Source of the DNA: Lichenostomus cassidix
Taxonomy: Eukaryota; Chordata; Aves; Passeriformes; Meliphagidae
DNA: 64,000 nt
Reading direction: 5' to 3'
Assembly (NCBI GenBank): GCA_008360975.2
Contig: CM039210.1
Span: 15,626,293 to 15,690,292, forward strand
Below, piece by piece: positions 48,083-58,600 of the stretch (its first letter is position 1; every line of letters begins with the position of its first letter). The translations under genes and the position numbers were made by a program. Below the pieces are notes generated by a model, which saw only the letters and a list, made by a program, of their open reading frames with translations, did not search any database and was not told the origin of the DNA.

Positions 48083-49000
48083 CATCACTGTTTGTGCAGG
48101 GTGCGGCGGGCGCTGCTCTGCCTCCAGCAGCCAGAAATGCCGGAGTCCCGCCGGGCTTAAATGCCATGGCTCCCGGGCACGCGGCGACCCCGCTTCAGCC
48201 GGGTGCCCTACTCTATGCCCCCGATCCTACTGCATCCACGCTGGGGGCCCTCGTAATGGACCCGGGCCGGCCCAGCTCTAGCCGGCACTCCTGCCCACAT
48301 GGCTACAAGAGGAGTAAAACTTACTTCCGCCCCTGCTGTAGTTCCGTTTCCGCCGGCTGCCCTAGCCAATTCCGGCCCCAACTCTATGACCCTGGAGGAC
48401 TCAGCTGCCTCTTCCGCTTTTGCCCTGACTGGTAGCCCCGAATTTCGATAACGGGACATCGTATCAGAATACTAGAAGAAACTCAGTCAGGACTCAAAGG
48501 CAGCTTGATAATCCCTCCCCTGCCACTACTCCGAAACAAGGGAAAAGGGTCCCTCTCCTCTAAGGTTATGGGGATTGAAGAGCAGAAAGGGAGGGGTCAC
48601 GAAATTAATTTATTCCCGTTACGAGAAGTGCCCATGGGCGGTGTACAAGGGGGCATAGGTTTCGTAGATGCCCCTCTGACCTCCTCCGAGGACAGAAATT
48701 TTAAGAAGGAAATTAAAGGTTTATTAAAGGATCCCATAGGTGTAGCTGAGACATTAGATCAATTTTTAAGCCCCAATATTTATACTTGGGAAGAGATATA
48801 ATGAGTATTATATTTTCCCAAGAAGAGAGGCAGATGATTAGAGCTGCTGGAATGAGAATTTGGGAAAAGAGATAATATACAAGGTCCCCCAGGAGACCAG
48901 AAGATGCCAATAGCACCTCCTAACTGGAATCACAACGAGGAGGCAGGGAAGGGGCATATAATTGATTATCGTAATTTAATAATCAAAGGGATAAGTAAAG
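48083..49000 (+). pseudogene. gag: Outer gag, Pro-rich and capsid fragments after the inner insertion
   Basis: A GC-rich, Pro/Ala-rich region (to about 48430) is followed by an N-terminal capsid segment (48550-48800). That segment closely parallels the inner capsid (F-P-L-R-E-V, L-D-Q-F-L, I-Y-T-W-E-E). A stop/frameshift lies at about 48799. A second capsid piece (E-E-R-Q-M-I-R, A-G-M-R-I-W-E) ends abruptly near 49000, where pol sequence begins. The distal capsid, nucleocapsid, protease and most of reverse transcriptase are missing through one internal deletion. Confidence 0.75.
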
Positions 49001-49145
49001 GCAACCAAAAGCTAAATCCTGAGAGGATTACAGGGATTTCATCCCTCCCCCCTCCTTCTTCAAAGAAGGAAATAAGAAGATTACTTGGATTATTGGGATA
49101 CTGTAGATTATGGATTGAAGGATATACTCAAGCAGTAAAATTCAA
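49000..49145 (+). pseudogene. pol: Outer pol: reverse transcriptase thumb remnant
   Basis: A short piece matches the reverse-transcriptase thumb/connection (L-P-P-P-S-S-K-K-E, L-L-G-L-L-G-Y-C-R). It is fused on the left to capsid and on the right, near 49143, to the start of integrase. RNase H is absent. Confidence 0.75.
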
Positions 49146-50528
49146 GATCAGTCTGGGAAGTGGAGGCTTACTGATGGGAGGCAGTTGCTTAATAAGCCAC
49201 TGACTAGAAAAACATTAGAAAATATGCATCAAAAGACTCATTGGGGTACTCAGGCATTGTGTGATCATTTTTTAAGGAATTATGGATGTATTGGGGTCTT
49301 TGGAGTGGCAAAACAAGTAACTGAAAAATGCATAACTTGCCAGAAAGTAAATAAAAAAGTAATGAGAAAATGACCCCAGGGGGTCGTGAATTAGCTCTGA
49401 GACCATTCCAGAGTATCCAAGTGGACTTTACTGAACTTCCCCAAGTACAGAGGTGGAAGTTTCTATTGGTAATAATAGACCATTTGACTCATTGGGTAGA
49501 AGCAGTCCCTACTGTCAGAGCTACAGCTAATGTAGTATGTAAAACCCTTATGGAACAAATTATTCCCAGGTATGGAATGGTTAATAGAATAGACTCAGAT
49601 AGGGGGACACATTTTACATCAAGAGTATTACAGCAGATAACTCAAGCCTTGGGAATAAAATGGGAATTACATACCCCGTGGCACCCACAAAGTTTGGGTA
49701 GGGTAGAGAGAATGAACCAGACGTAAAAAAAAAAAAAGAAAAAACACTTTAACAGAATTGATGATTGAAACACAAATGTCCTGGGTAAAATGTTTACCAT
49801 TGGCTCTGTTGAGAATCCGAACACAACCCAGGTCAGACCTGGGAGTGTCACCTTATGAGATGATGTTCAGGCTACCCTTTCTGACCACCCAACATGAAAC
49901 TGCTACTTATGAAATGGGAGAAATGAGTGTTAGAAAATATGTCATCACAATTGCAAAAACACTTGAAAATTTGAGGTTGAAAGGGATAATCCCTCAAACC
50001 ACACCCTTAGAATTTAAAATCCATAATATCCTGTCGCTGTTGAGCAGCTAGCAGAGTAATGAAAACACCAGTTCTCAGTGGCAAGAAGGAATGACCTTTA
50101 TTGTTTTGATTTCATCACATATATAGAGTTCTCAATAGTCACCCAGATTGGTCAGTCAGAAGCCTTCCCCCAGGCCTGATTGGCCAGGCCTGCACTGTCC
50201 AAGTTCTGGGACACTGTTCCAATAACATCCAAACTTTATCTTTATTTATAAAACACAAGAAGAATTCTCGTGGGAAAAACCTGTGCTAGCCACAATATCC
50301 ATCCAGGGGAATGGGTGCTGGTGAAAACATGGAAAAAGCAACCTTTAACTCCACAATCGGAAGGTCCTTTTCGGGTATTACTGAGAGAAAAGAGGGTGGA
50401 TCCACACCAGCAGGATCAAAGGACCTGTGGAGGAACCTAAGGAGTGGACTATAACCTCTAAGCCGGGTGATACCAAGTTGACTCTTAAGCAAAGACTGGG
50501 TGGTAATGAACTGGGAAGACCCAAATGA
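49146..50528 (+). pseudogene. pol: Outer pol: integrase, multiply broken
   Basis: Zinc-binding H-Q-K-T-H and C-I-T-C, core D (V-D-F-T-E), D (D-S-D-R-G-T) and E (V-E-R-M-N) are present. The frame shifts near 49372 and at an A-run after 49725. A solo LTR interrupts the C-terminal domain at 50032-50294. The G-P-F region resumes afterwards, and the natural end is near 50526. The relationship to the inner integrase is close. Confidence 0.82.
50032..50294 (-). mobile_element. Solo LTR in outer integrase (257-bp family, copy 2)
   Basis: 263 bp with the same ends and promoter layout as the copy at 42082-42338, differing by about ten substitutions and a short insertion. The 6-bp duplication is ATATCC (50026-50031, 50295-50300). 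Confidence 0.92.
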
Positions 50529-50558
50529 TCCAAAGAATGTACTGAGGATCACACCTAA

Positions 50559-51041
50559 CTGGGAAGTGAGATCAAGTTTATATCAGTGGTTCCAAGTGCC
50601 ACCTGGACAAGTTTTGAGGAGCCTCCGATACCCCCCTTGGGAGGAATACTTCCACCCCAAACCGGAAGTTCAGGACTGTTTCGGGCAGAGGGTCCTCATG
50701 TTTTAGCTTTAGCCTGTGACTTGTATAAAGAAGAGATATTACAACCTCCATCAGTACCGTACCACATACCTTGTCTGGTTCATCCCAATATTGGACATGC
50801 TAGCTGGGTTAAATGTAAATGCGTACGTTGTGGGAAAAACTGGTGTTGTAGTTCACAAAAACAGCGAGCTCATTGCATGAAGTGTCGAGAGCAAAATTCA
50901 CTCCCTATCCAGACAGAACTAGGGTTAACTCAAATAATAACTTTGCTCTGTGGGAGGGAATTACGAGTACCTGCTGAATGGGAAGTACCTGAGGAACAAT
51001 GGGAAACCACAGTTAAAAAGTGTCAGAGGCGATTTGCTTAG
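50559..51041 (+). pseudogene. Outer homologue of the Cys-rich accessory frame
   Basis: The frame is open from just after an in-frame TAA at 50556 to TAG at 51039-51041, between integrase and env. It contains C-X-C-X2-C-G-K-N-W-C-C and, 14 residues after the C-X2-C pair, C-X2-C. This parallels the inner accessory protein, as does the following acidic/Trp-containing region. It has no ATG before the Cys cluster, as in the inner copy. Beyond its stop the same frame still resembles the inner C-terminus up to the env start, so the gene is probably truncated here. No known family was recognised. Confidence 0.5.
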
Positions 51042-51130
51042 AAACTAATAAGGAGGAAGTGACAAGGAAATAGAGGGCAAGACTGGATTGACCACTGTAC
51101 TCGCCACCGAGAAGATTATATACCCCTGCC

Positions 51131-52977
51131 ATGGGCAGCAACCCCATAGGCATGGGAGGTGGGGGTATAAGCCATACCAGACCTCTATTATTCCTCCTTG
51201 TGTCACTCATTCTTTGCCTTTTCCCTTATGGGATACAAGCAAAATCGTGTCGCAAATGCTACCGGACACTTTACTGGGAAAGAACCCGAGGTTCCTTTCT
51301 TATTACCCATACTCATGTTAGCAACCAATGCTGTGATCCATCCAAATTAGGTACTTGCACACAAAAAGGGAAAAGATATTGGATTGCGGAAAATTTAGGA
51401 ACAAGTGGTAGTAGGTTAAGAGAAAAATGTCCAAAAGGGGAAAAATGGGTTTGCTTCACTTTTGCCCTTAGTAACCGGGTCCAGGATTTGGTAAAGGAAC
51501 AAATAGTAAACAAAAAAGGGAAACCAACCCAGCAATCCCAATCTGTATCAACCCAATGCCAGGATTTGTATACAAAACTCAAACAACAATTAGAAAAAGA
51601 AATGGAAATCTCAGGAGTAGGGAAAAACCTGTTTGTGGAATTAGGGGAAAGAATAAGTAAGGAATTAAACATTACCAACTGTTGGGTATGTGGTGGGGCT
51701 TTAATGACAGAGAAATGGCCCTGGAAGGGCAGTAGCCTAGGCCCTGTAGAACTTCTTAAATGGAACCGAACAAATATGAAAGGAGAAAACCGGCCAGAAG
51801 GGTGGATTTTAAGTTCAACAGTAATAGGGGAAGAGTGCCTATGGCGTACTGGGGAAAACTTCCTTAGCGAGGTAGGAAATACTCCCTGCAAAAGATATAA
51901 AATTAGTAATGGAAGTTCTATAGGGTGGGTCCCAGAAGAACCAATTCTGTATTGGGCTCAGAAAGGAACCAAAGAAAAAAACTGCAAGTTTAATAACGAA
52001 ATAAAGCTTTTTCAATGTAATGCCACAGGTAAAAATCCCTATTTTGGAATCCCAGAAATATCCAAATTTTGGAATAATATAAACCAACAGGCTAAGGATT
52101 ACTGGAAAGCACCAGATGGTCTATTTTGGATATGTGGAAAAAGAGCATACCCAAAACTCCCCCCCCCCGGTGGAAAGGAAGTTGCACTCTGGGGATCATA
52201 CAGCCAGGATTTTTCTTTTTACCAGGACCAGATGGAGATCAATTAGGAGTACCAATTTACGAGGACCTAAAAAGAAACAAAAGGGAATTGATTGAGGGTT
52301 TTCAAAAATGGGGAGAGGAGGAATGGCCTCCTGAACGCATACTGGAAACATATGGGCCAGCTACCTGGGCACAAGATGGGAGGTGGGGATATTGAACCCC
52401 AGTCTATATGCTGAATTGTATCATAAGACTCCAAGCAGTTGTAGAAATAATAACGAACAAAACTGCTCGGGCATTGGAGTTGATATTAGATCAACAAAGG
52501 CAAACGAGAGCTGCAGTTTATCAGAATAGGTTGGCTTTAGACTATTTATTAGCTGAAGAAGGGGGTGTCTGTGGAAAATTTAATACATCATATTGTTGTT
52601 TAAAAATAGATGATCATGGAGATGCCATCCTAGATATAGCCAAGGATATCAGAAAAATAGCCCACATACCAGTCCAAAAATGGGAATCAATGCTAAAGAA
52701 TAACTGATGGGATAATTTACTGGGAATAAAATGGTGTAAAAAGCTAGGCTTCTTCCTTTTATGTGCAACAGCTGGTTTGATATTTCTTCCTTGCCTGATC
52801 CCCTGTTTTATTCAGCTAATCACCAGTGTAGTCCAAGGTATGCAATTAGTTACTATGCCTGTGGACCCAAAATTGGCTACATCCAGAATGGCACAAAAGA
52901 TCATGGTGTTAAAGAAACAAAATAATAAAAAGGACCCCTTTGAGGAAGCAGGGTTGATTTGTGAAAGAAATGAGTGA
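51131..52977 (+). pseudogene. env: Outer envelope, ERV3/HERV-R-like, broken
   Basis: The ATG at 51131 precedes a clear signal peptide (about residues 17-36). The surface subunit has C-W-V-C near 51688 and W-I-C-G near 52127. The frame changes at the C-run at 52160-52170. Then come L-G-V-P-I-Y, a furin-type R-N-K-R near 52274 and E-W-P-P-E-R, followed by in-frame stops at 52393 and 52705. The transmembrane part has Q-N-R-L-A-L-D, C-X7-CC (about 52570-52599) and a hydrophobic anchor (52745-52835). The block order and the W-P-P-E-R, Y-G-P-A-T-W pattern match the ERV3 (HERV-R) envelope group. Confidence 0.85.
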
Positions 52978-53022
52978 ATGGTGGAGATAAAAATCAAGAA
53001 TTACTGCTCAAGCCAAATGATT

Positions 53023-53046
53023 TGTAAAAAGAAAAAGAGGAGGAAT
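53023..53046 (+). other. Polypurine tract of outer provirus
   Basis: A run of A and G (AAAAAGAAAAAGAGGAGGAA) immediately precedes the 3' LTR. Confidence 0.75.
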
Positions 53047-54084
53047 TGTGATAAATACATGTCATAATGTTGGCTTTTCGCAAATATTACAATGGATACT
53101 GTGATAAAAAGTCGCAGAATCGCACGAGAGAGGAAAGGGGCCTCAACACATCCTGTCAAGGCATCCTGTTTGCCCACAGAACCGAATAGAAAGGGGAGGG
53201 AGACCCCCACCCTGCACATCCTGTATCCTGTATTTGTTGGGAGTGGGCTGATTATAGAATCATTGCTTGGGGGGGCACTGCGAACGAACAAGAACTTGTT
53301 TCCCACGACCACCGAAGAGCAGAATAAGACCATCTAGCAAACAACACGATGCAAGGGGCTGTACCAACTCTGGAAGATATACGTGGTCAGAAAATAGAGA
53401 CTGCATAAAAGAGGGGAGTTCGGACTATTTTGGCGCAGTTATCTGCCCAGCGCTGCCTCGCTGATACCCGCTTGCTCTAAATAAATCAAATTATACTTAA
53501 TTGGACATTGTCTCTGACTGATTATTGAGACCTAATTTATAACAGATACTATGTGTATTGTTTTAATTCTTTTCTTATAGAGGTAGCCTGGTTGTGAAAA
53601 ATTGCTGTGTAATGATGACTAAGGTCTTTCTTTCTAGTACTAGCTGAGTTTAATAGTAGTAAAATGGCTGTTATAGTTTTATTAGAATGCTTGAACTGTC
53701 TGCTTGAACTGTCTGCTTGAACTGGATAACATCCCACAAACGGACCCTGCCTCTGACATTCCAACTATCAGCACCTGTCGCCTGCAGGAACCACAATCTG
53801 GGAGTGATAACAGAATCAATGAAAGATGACTGCGCATGCTCCGAGGAGGCGGATCAGTTCCCAGAACATGCAAAATAGTTTGGAGGAAAATATGAATATG
53901 TATAACTGTTTATGAATATGCATTAGGCTGAAGAGTATGTAAAGGGTGTCTCTGTCCATACCAGGTGTGCTTTTTTGGCTGAATGCCAAAGCACCCAGCA
54001 CTGACCTTTTGCTTTTATCTGTCCCCTATTGTCTTTTATTAAACCTTTTTAATCCTAACAGGAGAGTGAACCTTGTTTTTCACA
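53047..54084 (+). mobile_element. 3' LTR of outer provirus, interrupted
   Basis: Two parts (53047-53099 and 53550-54084) together match the 5' LTR almost perfectly. Differences are three substitutions, a 13-bp tandem duplication and a 2-bp indel. The right end TTTTTCACA is followed by the ACAGT duplication. Confidence 0.93.
53100..53544 (+). mobile_element. Solo LTR nested in the outer 3' LTR
   Basis: 445 bp with ends TGTGATAAAAAG and TTTATAACA and 5-bp duplication GATAC (53095-53099, 53545-53549). Its 3' third resembles the inner-provirus LTR (CAGCGCTG, CCGCTTGCT, AATAAAT, GTCTCTGA blocks), so it is a related but distinct family. Confidence 0.92.
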
Positions 54085-54118
54085 ACAGTTTAATAAAAAA
54101 ACCAAAATAGCAACAGGC

Positions 54119-54443
54119 TGTCGTTAAAATTTGGAATTCACGGCGAGAGAGAGCAAGCGGCAGTCTCAATGTGAGATATAAAGCAAGCTCCATTTATTTT
54201 ACTGCGTGTGCTGTTTATATACTTTTACAGTGCTTATATTATTGATTACTAATCTACTCGTTAATCACACAAGTTACAGTTTACATTTTATTGCATTCCA
54301 TTCTCATACTTTAAGGGTTCCTCCTCAGTTCCTCCTCATCTTTCTCATGACATTCTCTCACAGTCCAGAGGCACAGCTGTGCCTCTTTAGGTATCTTTCT
54401 CATGGCACTTTCCCAGGGCTGTACTGCGGCCTGTTAGCTAACA
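54119..54443 (-). mobile_element. Solo LTR right of the outer provirus
   Basis: 325 bp with ends TGTCGTTAAA and AGCTAACA on + and duplication CAGGC (54114-54118, 54444-54448). On the minus strand GTATATAAACAG and then AATAAATGG give LTR polarity. The short open frames inside are not genes. Confidence 0.8.
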
Positions 54444-54448
54444 CAGGC

Positions 54449-55850
54449 CTTGCTTGCCTTGGCACAAGCCCTATTTTGCATCAACAGGCAAAAAATAACG
54501 GTAATAATCACTAGTTACAAAGTTGCTGAAATCTCATGGACTCCCCGGAAACAAAGAGAAACTCAAAATGGCAGAGGGACCCCTTCCTCAAGATGGCGCC
54601 TGCCATGGGTGACCACGAGTAGGGAGACAAAGGGAAAATGGTGTCAGCCCTCTCCCCAAGATGGCACGCTCTGCAGATGACTTTGTAGTCTGGGAGACAA
54701 AAGGGAGATGGCAGAATAACCCTGCTCAGCTCAACCTTTCCCACGGAACAAAAAACTGGGAAGGTAGGAACTTACGAAGCAGTGCTAATGGCAGATGGGA
54801 ATTGCTGGCGTGTGTGAGGTCAGTGCTGCCGCTTGCTGCAGCCTCCTGCCACCCACTGGATTGTGCCGGTGTTGGTGCTGCTGTCTTGGATCCCTGTTCT
54901 GATGGGGAGGAAGGAAAGAGATTCTCAAGCACTGATGAGCAGTGGCCCGACCCCGGACCAGCTCTGGCTCTGCGCTCCCAATAGGTGTTGCAAATTTCAC
55001 TCTGAAACAGTTTTTGATTGTGAAATGCAGCTTCTCAGGTTGCTACTGTTGCAAGTAGAGCCAGGAGGCAAAAGAGGCAAGCAAAACGGCAAGGGAGGGA
55101 GCTCTCACTGCGTGCTCCGACTTTAAAAAGCCTCGGGCACCCCCCAGCCCCTGCCCTGCCATTCCATTTTCTGGCTGCCGGGTTTTAAAGAGACAGTAAC
55201 AATTTGAGGCACAGATAAATATGGCATACAATAACATTTTGGGTTACCCAGTACAAATATGTTATGCATTACTTATTTATCAAAATTAATTAAAATAATT
55301 GTAGGGCAAAGTATAAATTTATTTTCAAATAGTCCTTTTTGGTTTTTTTTTTTGCACCAGGTAGAAAAATGTTTCAGATGTGTAAAAAAAGCCCCAAATA
55401 ACCCCCCCCCCCCCAAAAAAAAACCCCAAATATCCAATTTTCCTTCATTAAATGCAATATTTTTGTTTGGAGTAACAATGTTTTTACAGTGATGCCATTC
55501 TTATTGTGACCATGCTATAAATTAAAATATATGTCAATTGATATGTGTATATAATTTCTATTAGCAGGAATAAAAGAATGGAACAATTAATGTGGGTGGA
55601 AGGTGAGTGTATATAACAACTAGCATGCCTAAACTTGCTCTGAGAAATAGTGAGGGGCTGGCAAGATTTTGGTGGCTATAGATTAGCAGTGAGAGTCAGA
55701 GATACATAAAACATGGAAACATTAAAATCATGGGCTATGTGTATTTTAAACCTAGCATTCAATACTACATGTGAAAAGTCTCCGTGAACTGCCTGGTTGT
55801 TATTAGCAGTACAAGACTGCTTTCAGGGATGCCATTTAACTGTACTTCAT
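54449..55850. other. Unassigned sequence with CpG-rich and motif-repeated block
   Basis: Between 54560 and 54720 two related units carry AAGATGGC, GGGAGACAAA and GATGGCAG-like strings, suggesting a decayed tandem repeat as in some LTR enhancers. A GC-rich part continues to about 55165. Low-complexity C and A runs lie near 55400. No ends or duplications were found, and no gene was recognised. Confidence 0.4.
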
Positions 55851-55853
55851 TGA

Positions 55854-56255
55854 AGCATAGAAAAGTTTGAGCTGAAAGGGACCTTTAAAAGTTATCTACT
55901 CTGACCCCCCTGCAATGATCAAGGACATCTTTAACTAGATCAGGTTGCTCAGAGCCCTGTCCAACCTGACATAGAATGTTTCCAGGGATGGGGCATCTAC
56001 CACCTCTCTGGGCAACCTGTGCCAGTGTTTCACCACCCTCATTGTAAAAAATTTCTTCCTTACATCTAGTTTGAATCTACCCTCTTTTAGTTTAAAACCA
56101 TTACCCCTTGTCATATTGCTACAGGTCCTATTAAAAAGTCTGTCCCCATCTTTCTGCCTCCTTTAAGTATTAAAAGGCTGCAATCAGGTCTCCCAGGAGA
56201 CTTCTACAGGCTAAACAACCCCAGCTCTCTCAGCCTTGCCAAGGAACTTTAATCT
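55854..56255 (-). mobile_element. CR1 LINE 3'-end fragment
   Basis: The sequence matches the well-known CR1 3' region in reverse orientation: GGGACCTTTAAAAG, CCAGGGATGGGGCATC, TCTGGGCAACCTGTGCCAG, then the pyrimidine-rich CTCTCTCAGCCTTG end. The 3' terminus lies at the left. It is 5'-truncated, as usual for CR1, and carries no open frame. It is an avian/reptilian signature. Confidence 0.93.
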
Positions 56256-57030
56256 TTTGCAACTTCTAATTCTTGACTGGGTTCTAATCATCATGTAGAC
56301 ATCAGAAATATCATAAGTTTGCAGTGTATACACAATAGTTCTTCCTTTTCACAACAGACCTTTATCTAGTTGTTAATGAAATAGAGGATATTGATTGCAG
56401 AAAACCTGCAAGGGCATATTTACTGTACCATATATAGTAAGCCCCATACGATGCATTAGCATTTAGACATTTTATGCAAATTTAGTGAGAAAATTACTCA
56501 TTTATATGATTTAATATCAGCAGTAATTAATAAAATCCTTATAAGAGGAAAGAAATTAAAAATTCATTAGAAACCTAGAATAGGATTGCTACATGAGTAA
56601 AACATTATTAAAGTATTTTTCAGTGTTTTGCTAAGACTAGTTTTCTCATCATGGCGCCACCATTTCATTACAAAGATCACAAAGGAGAAAACGTTCAACT
56701 TATAATGTCTGCTGGCATACATTGCTGAATTTCTATGTCGCTAAACAATGGTTGATCATAGACTTGAATAATGACTATTTAATTAGCACTTTAACCTTTC
56801 ATACGTAGAAAATAGGTAATTTACATGCACCATGCTTAGCAATTTTTCCCATAAAAAGCAACCAATATTTTGTCTAAAGTATGTAGCATTCTAGTATGCC
56901 ATCATAAAAAAATCAAAACATATGTGGTTATTTTTAAAACCTTGACACTGCAAAATTTATAACATGTAAAGTCTTTATATTTCTCTTGGAAGTTTATTTT
57001 AATTATGTAGTTTAACCTTAAACCTGCCAT
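56256..57030. other. AT-rich non-coding sequence
   Basis: No gene or repeat was recognised between CR1 and the next LTR. Confidence 0.4.
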
Positions 57031-57369
57031 TGTTGGAATCTAGCTCGCAGAACGAAGCCATATGAATATGTTTCTTAAGCTTAATTCAACCGTGTGACTA
57101 ACTCTAAAGTGCCTTTCCCAGGAGATAACAGAATGTAAAGAGCCAGAAACGTGAGCATCATAAAAGAATGTAAACAAGATAAAGCAGTTACCTAGACAGA
57201 ATCTTAGCTAATACTTAGCGTGGTAAAAAGCCTCAGCCAATTAAGAGAGTAGATTAGACACGTGAACAGTGCTTTTTGTATATAAGAATGCTTGCTTCCT
57301 AAAAATAAAGTGACATGACACCGATACTTCTATGAAGATGCGTGAATCATAGTTGGGCGACCCCCAACT
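57031..57369 (+). mobile_element. 5' LTR of a tRNA-Lys-type ERV
   Basis: The LTR starts TGTTGGAATC and ends near CCCCCAAC, an inverted pair. TATATAAG lies at 57279-57286 and AATAAA at 57304-57309. It is about 339 bp with the exact 3' border uncertain by one or two bases. A lysine-type primer site follows. No matching 3' LTR lies in the window. Confidence 0.8.
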
Positions 57370-57371
57370 TT

Positions 57372-57389
57372 TGGCGCCCGAACTGGGAC
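57372..57389 (+). other. Primer-binding site, tRNA-Lys type
   Basis: TGGCGCCCGAACTGGGAC differs by one base from the tRNA-Lys3 primer site used by lentiviruses and many betaretroviruses. This points to a class II ERV unlike the two proviruses at 36-54 kb. Confidence 0.85.
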
Positions 57390-57565
57390 TCCGGACATTG
57401 TGTTTCGAAAACGTCTGTACTCAGAGTACGAATATTGCGGAGCCGCCAGAATATCGCATCGGTACGGCGGTGAAAGCAGGGGGGTTGCAGCGGAGAACGC
57501 CGGCTGGAGATGGGAAGTCACAGCCAAGGTGAGGAGGGTCGCGCCCTCACTCCACACCGCGATGC

Positions 57566-57715
57566 ATGGTCATAGGGCTTGCAGCGGCACAGAAAAATTT
57601 GCTCCTTAATATTCTTGCCGAGCAAGAGGAGGGAGTAAAGAAAAAAGAACTAGATAAGGTTATTTCCTATATTAGGAAGCACAGTTTCCCTGACCGAATG
57701 GCGTGGGGTCGGTAG
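57566..57715 (+). pseudogene. gag: Decayed gag start (matrix) of the tRNA-Lys ERV
   Basis: The 49-codon frame after a CpG-rich leader reads like the first helices of a class II matrix domain (K-N-L-L-L-N-I-L, K-K-K-E-L-D-K-V-I-S-Y-I). It stops at TAG 57713-57715. The assignment rests on position after LTR and primer site plus the helical pattern. Confidence 0.5.
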
Positions 57716-58600
57716 GTGCCACAGAGTCACCAGCGCCGCCCGCTGCAAGCTGAGGAAGCTCATGGCGGCCGGTCCGCCCGTGCCGCTCCACTCCGCTCGG
57801 CTCCGCTCCACTAGCCCCTTAAAGCCACAGCAAATACCGCAACTAATACAGCAGCTGCAACAGTCCCAGCAAGAAACAGCAGTGCAGCGCTGAAACGAAA
57901 CATCTCCGGGGAGCGGCGAAAGCCCAGAGCTCCCCCCTGAGCATCCAGTGCCGGCGCTCACAGCCCTCAGACAAAGGAAGCCCTGGTCCTGGCCGGTCCA
58001 GTCCAGCTCCCCTGCATCAGCCTGTAACGACTGCTCCCCGAGAAAGCAGAAGAAACTGCCCAGAAGAAGCAGCGCCGGGAGCGGCGGCGCCGTTCCCCCC
58101 GCTCTCTCCCCCCCCGCCCCCGGCCCCCGCGTAAGCCCGGCGGGGTGGGGAGAAGTCAGTAGTAAGAGCACAGCCAGACGAAACGTGAGAAAAGAGAAAA
58201 AATGCCAGCTTCTCTAAGAAAACTGCAGCAAATAGCTGTTTTTATAGCGCTGTTCAGTGACGGAGAACGCTTTGTGATGTATAATCTTATGCAAAAAGGT
58301 TTTGCCAAGACCCAGTATTACCCGAAAACTTTAAAGCTGCTTAGCTCGGCGGAGCCCAGCTCAGCACAGAGCCGGCCGAGGCCAAGCCTGTGCCGTGCAG
58401 CCGGGCGGCGCTAGGACCCAGAGAACAAAAAGTTCTGCGCGGAACCGAGCAAAGGCTCGGGGTAGCTCCAGTGCCTTTTTTCCTACTCGCTTTCCCCTGT
58501 TCCGTTCCCTCCCCCACCCCGGGTGACGCAGGCAAGCGCCGGCTGCGCCACGAGAAGTCCTTTTCAAAGCTCCAAAAATCAATTTGTGAATGTATTTTCA
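57716..58600 (+). other. GC-rich remnant of the tRNA-Lys ERV internal region
   Basis: Pro/Ser/Arg-rich coding potential in several frames with many stops; probably the leader/gag interior after decay. No capsid, protease or pol similarity was recognised. Confidence 0.35.

Larger units (their letters stand above)
36053..54089 (+). mobile_element. Outer provirus (ERV, tRNA-Pro primer site), complete with both LTRs
   Basis: The unit is bounded by the 5-bp target-site duplication ACAGT (36053-36057 and 54085-54089). Order on +: 5' LTR, tRNA-Pro primer site, leader, gag, pol, accessory frame, env, polypurine tract, 3' LTR. It is split by the inner provirus inserted in gag, a solo LTR in the integrase region and a solo LTR in the 3' LTR. 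All genes are defective, and most of gag-pol is missing through two internal deletions. Env resembles the ERV3/HERV-R type. Confidence 0.9.

Noticed and set aside
53047..53600. Idea that the outer provirus has two 3' LTRs in tandem.
   Set aside because: The inner block (53100-53544) is a different LTR family with its own GATAC duplication, so it is a nested solo LTR.
57716..58600. GC-rich island as a host promoter or exon.
   Set aside because: It directly follows an LTR, lysine-type primer site and gag-like start, so decayed ERV sequence is the simpler reading.
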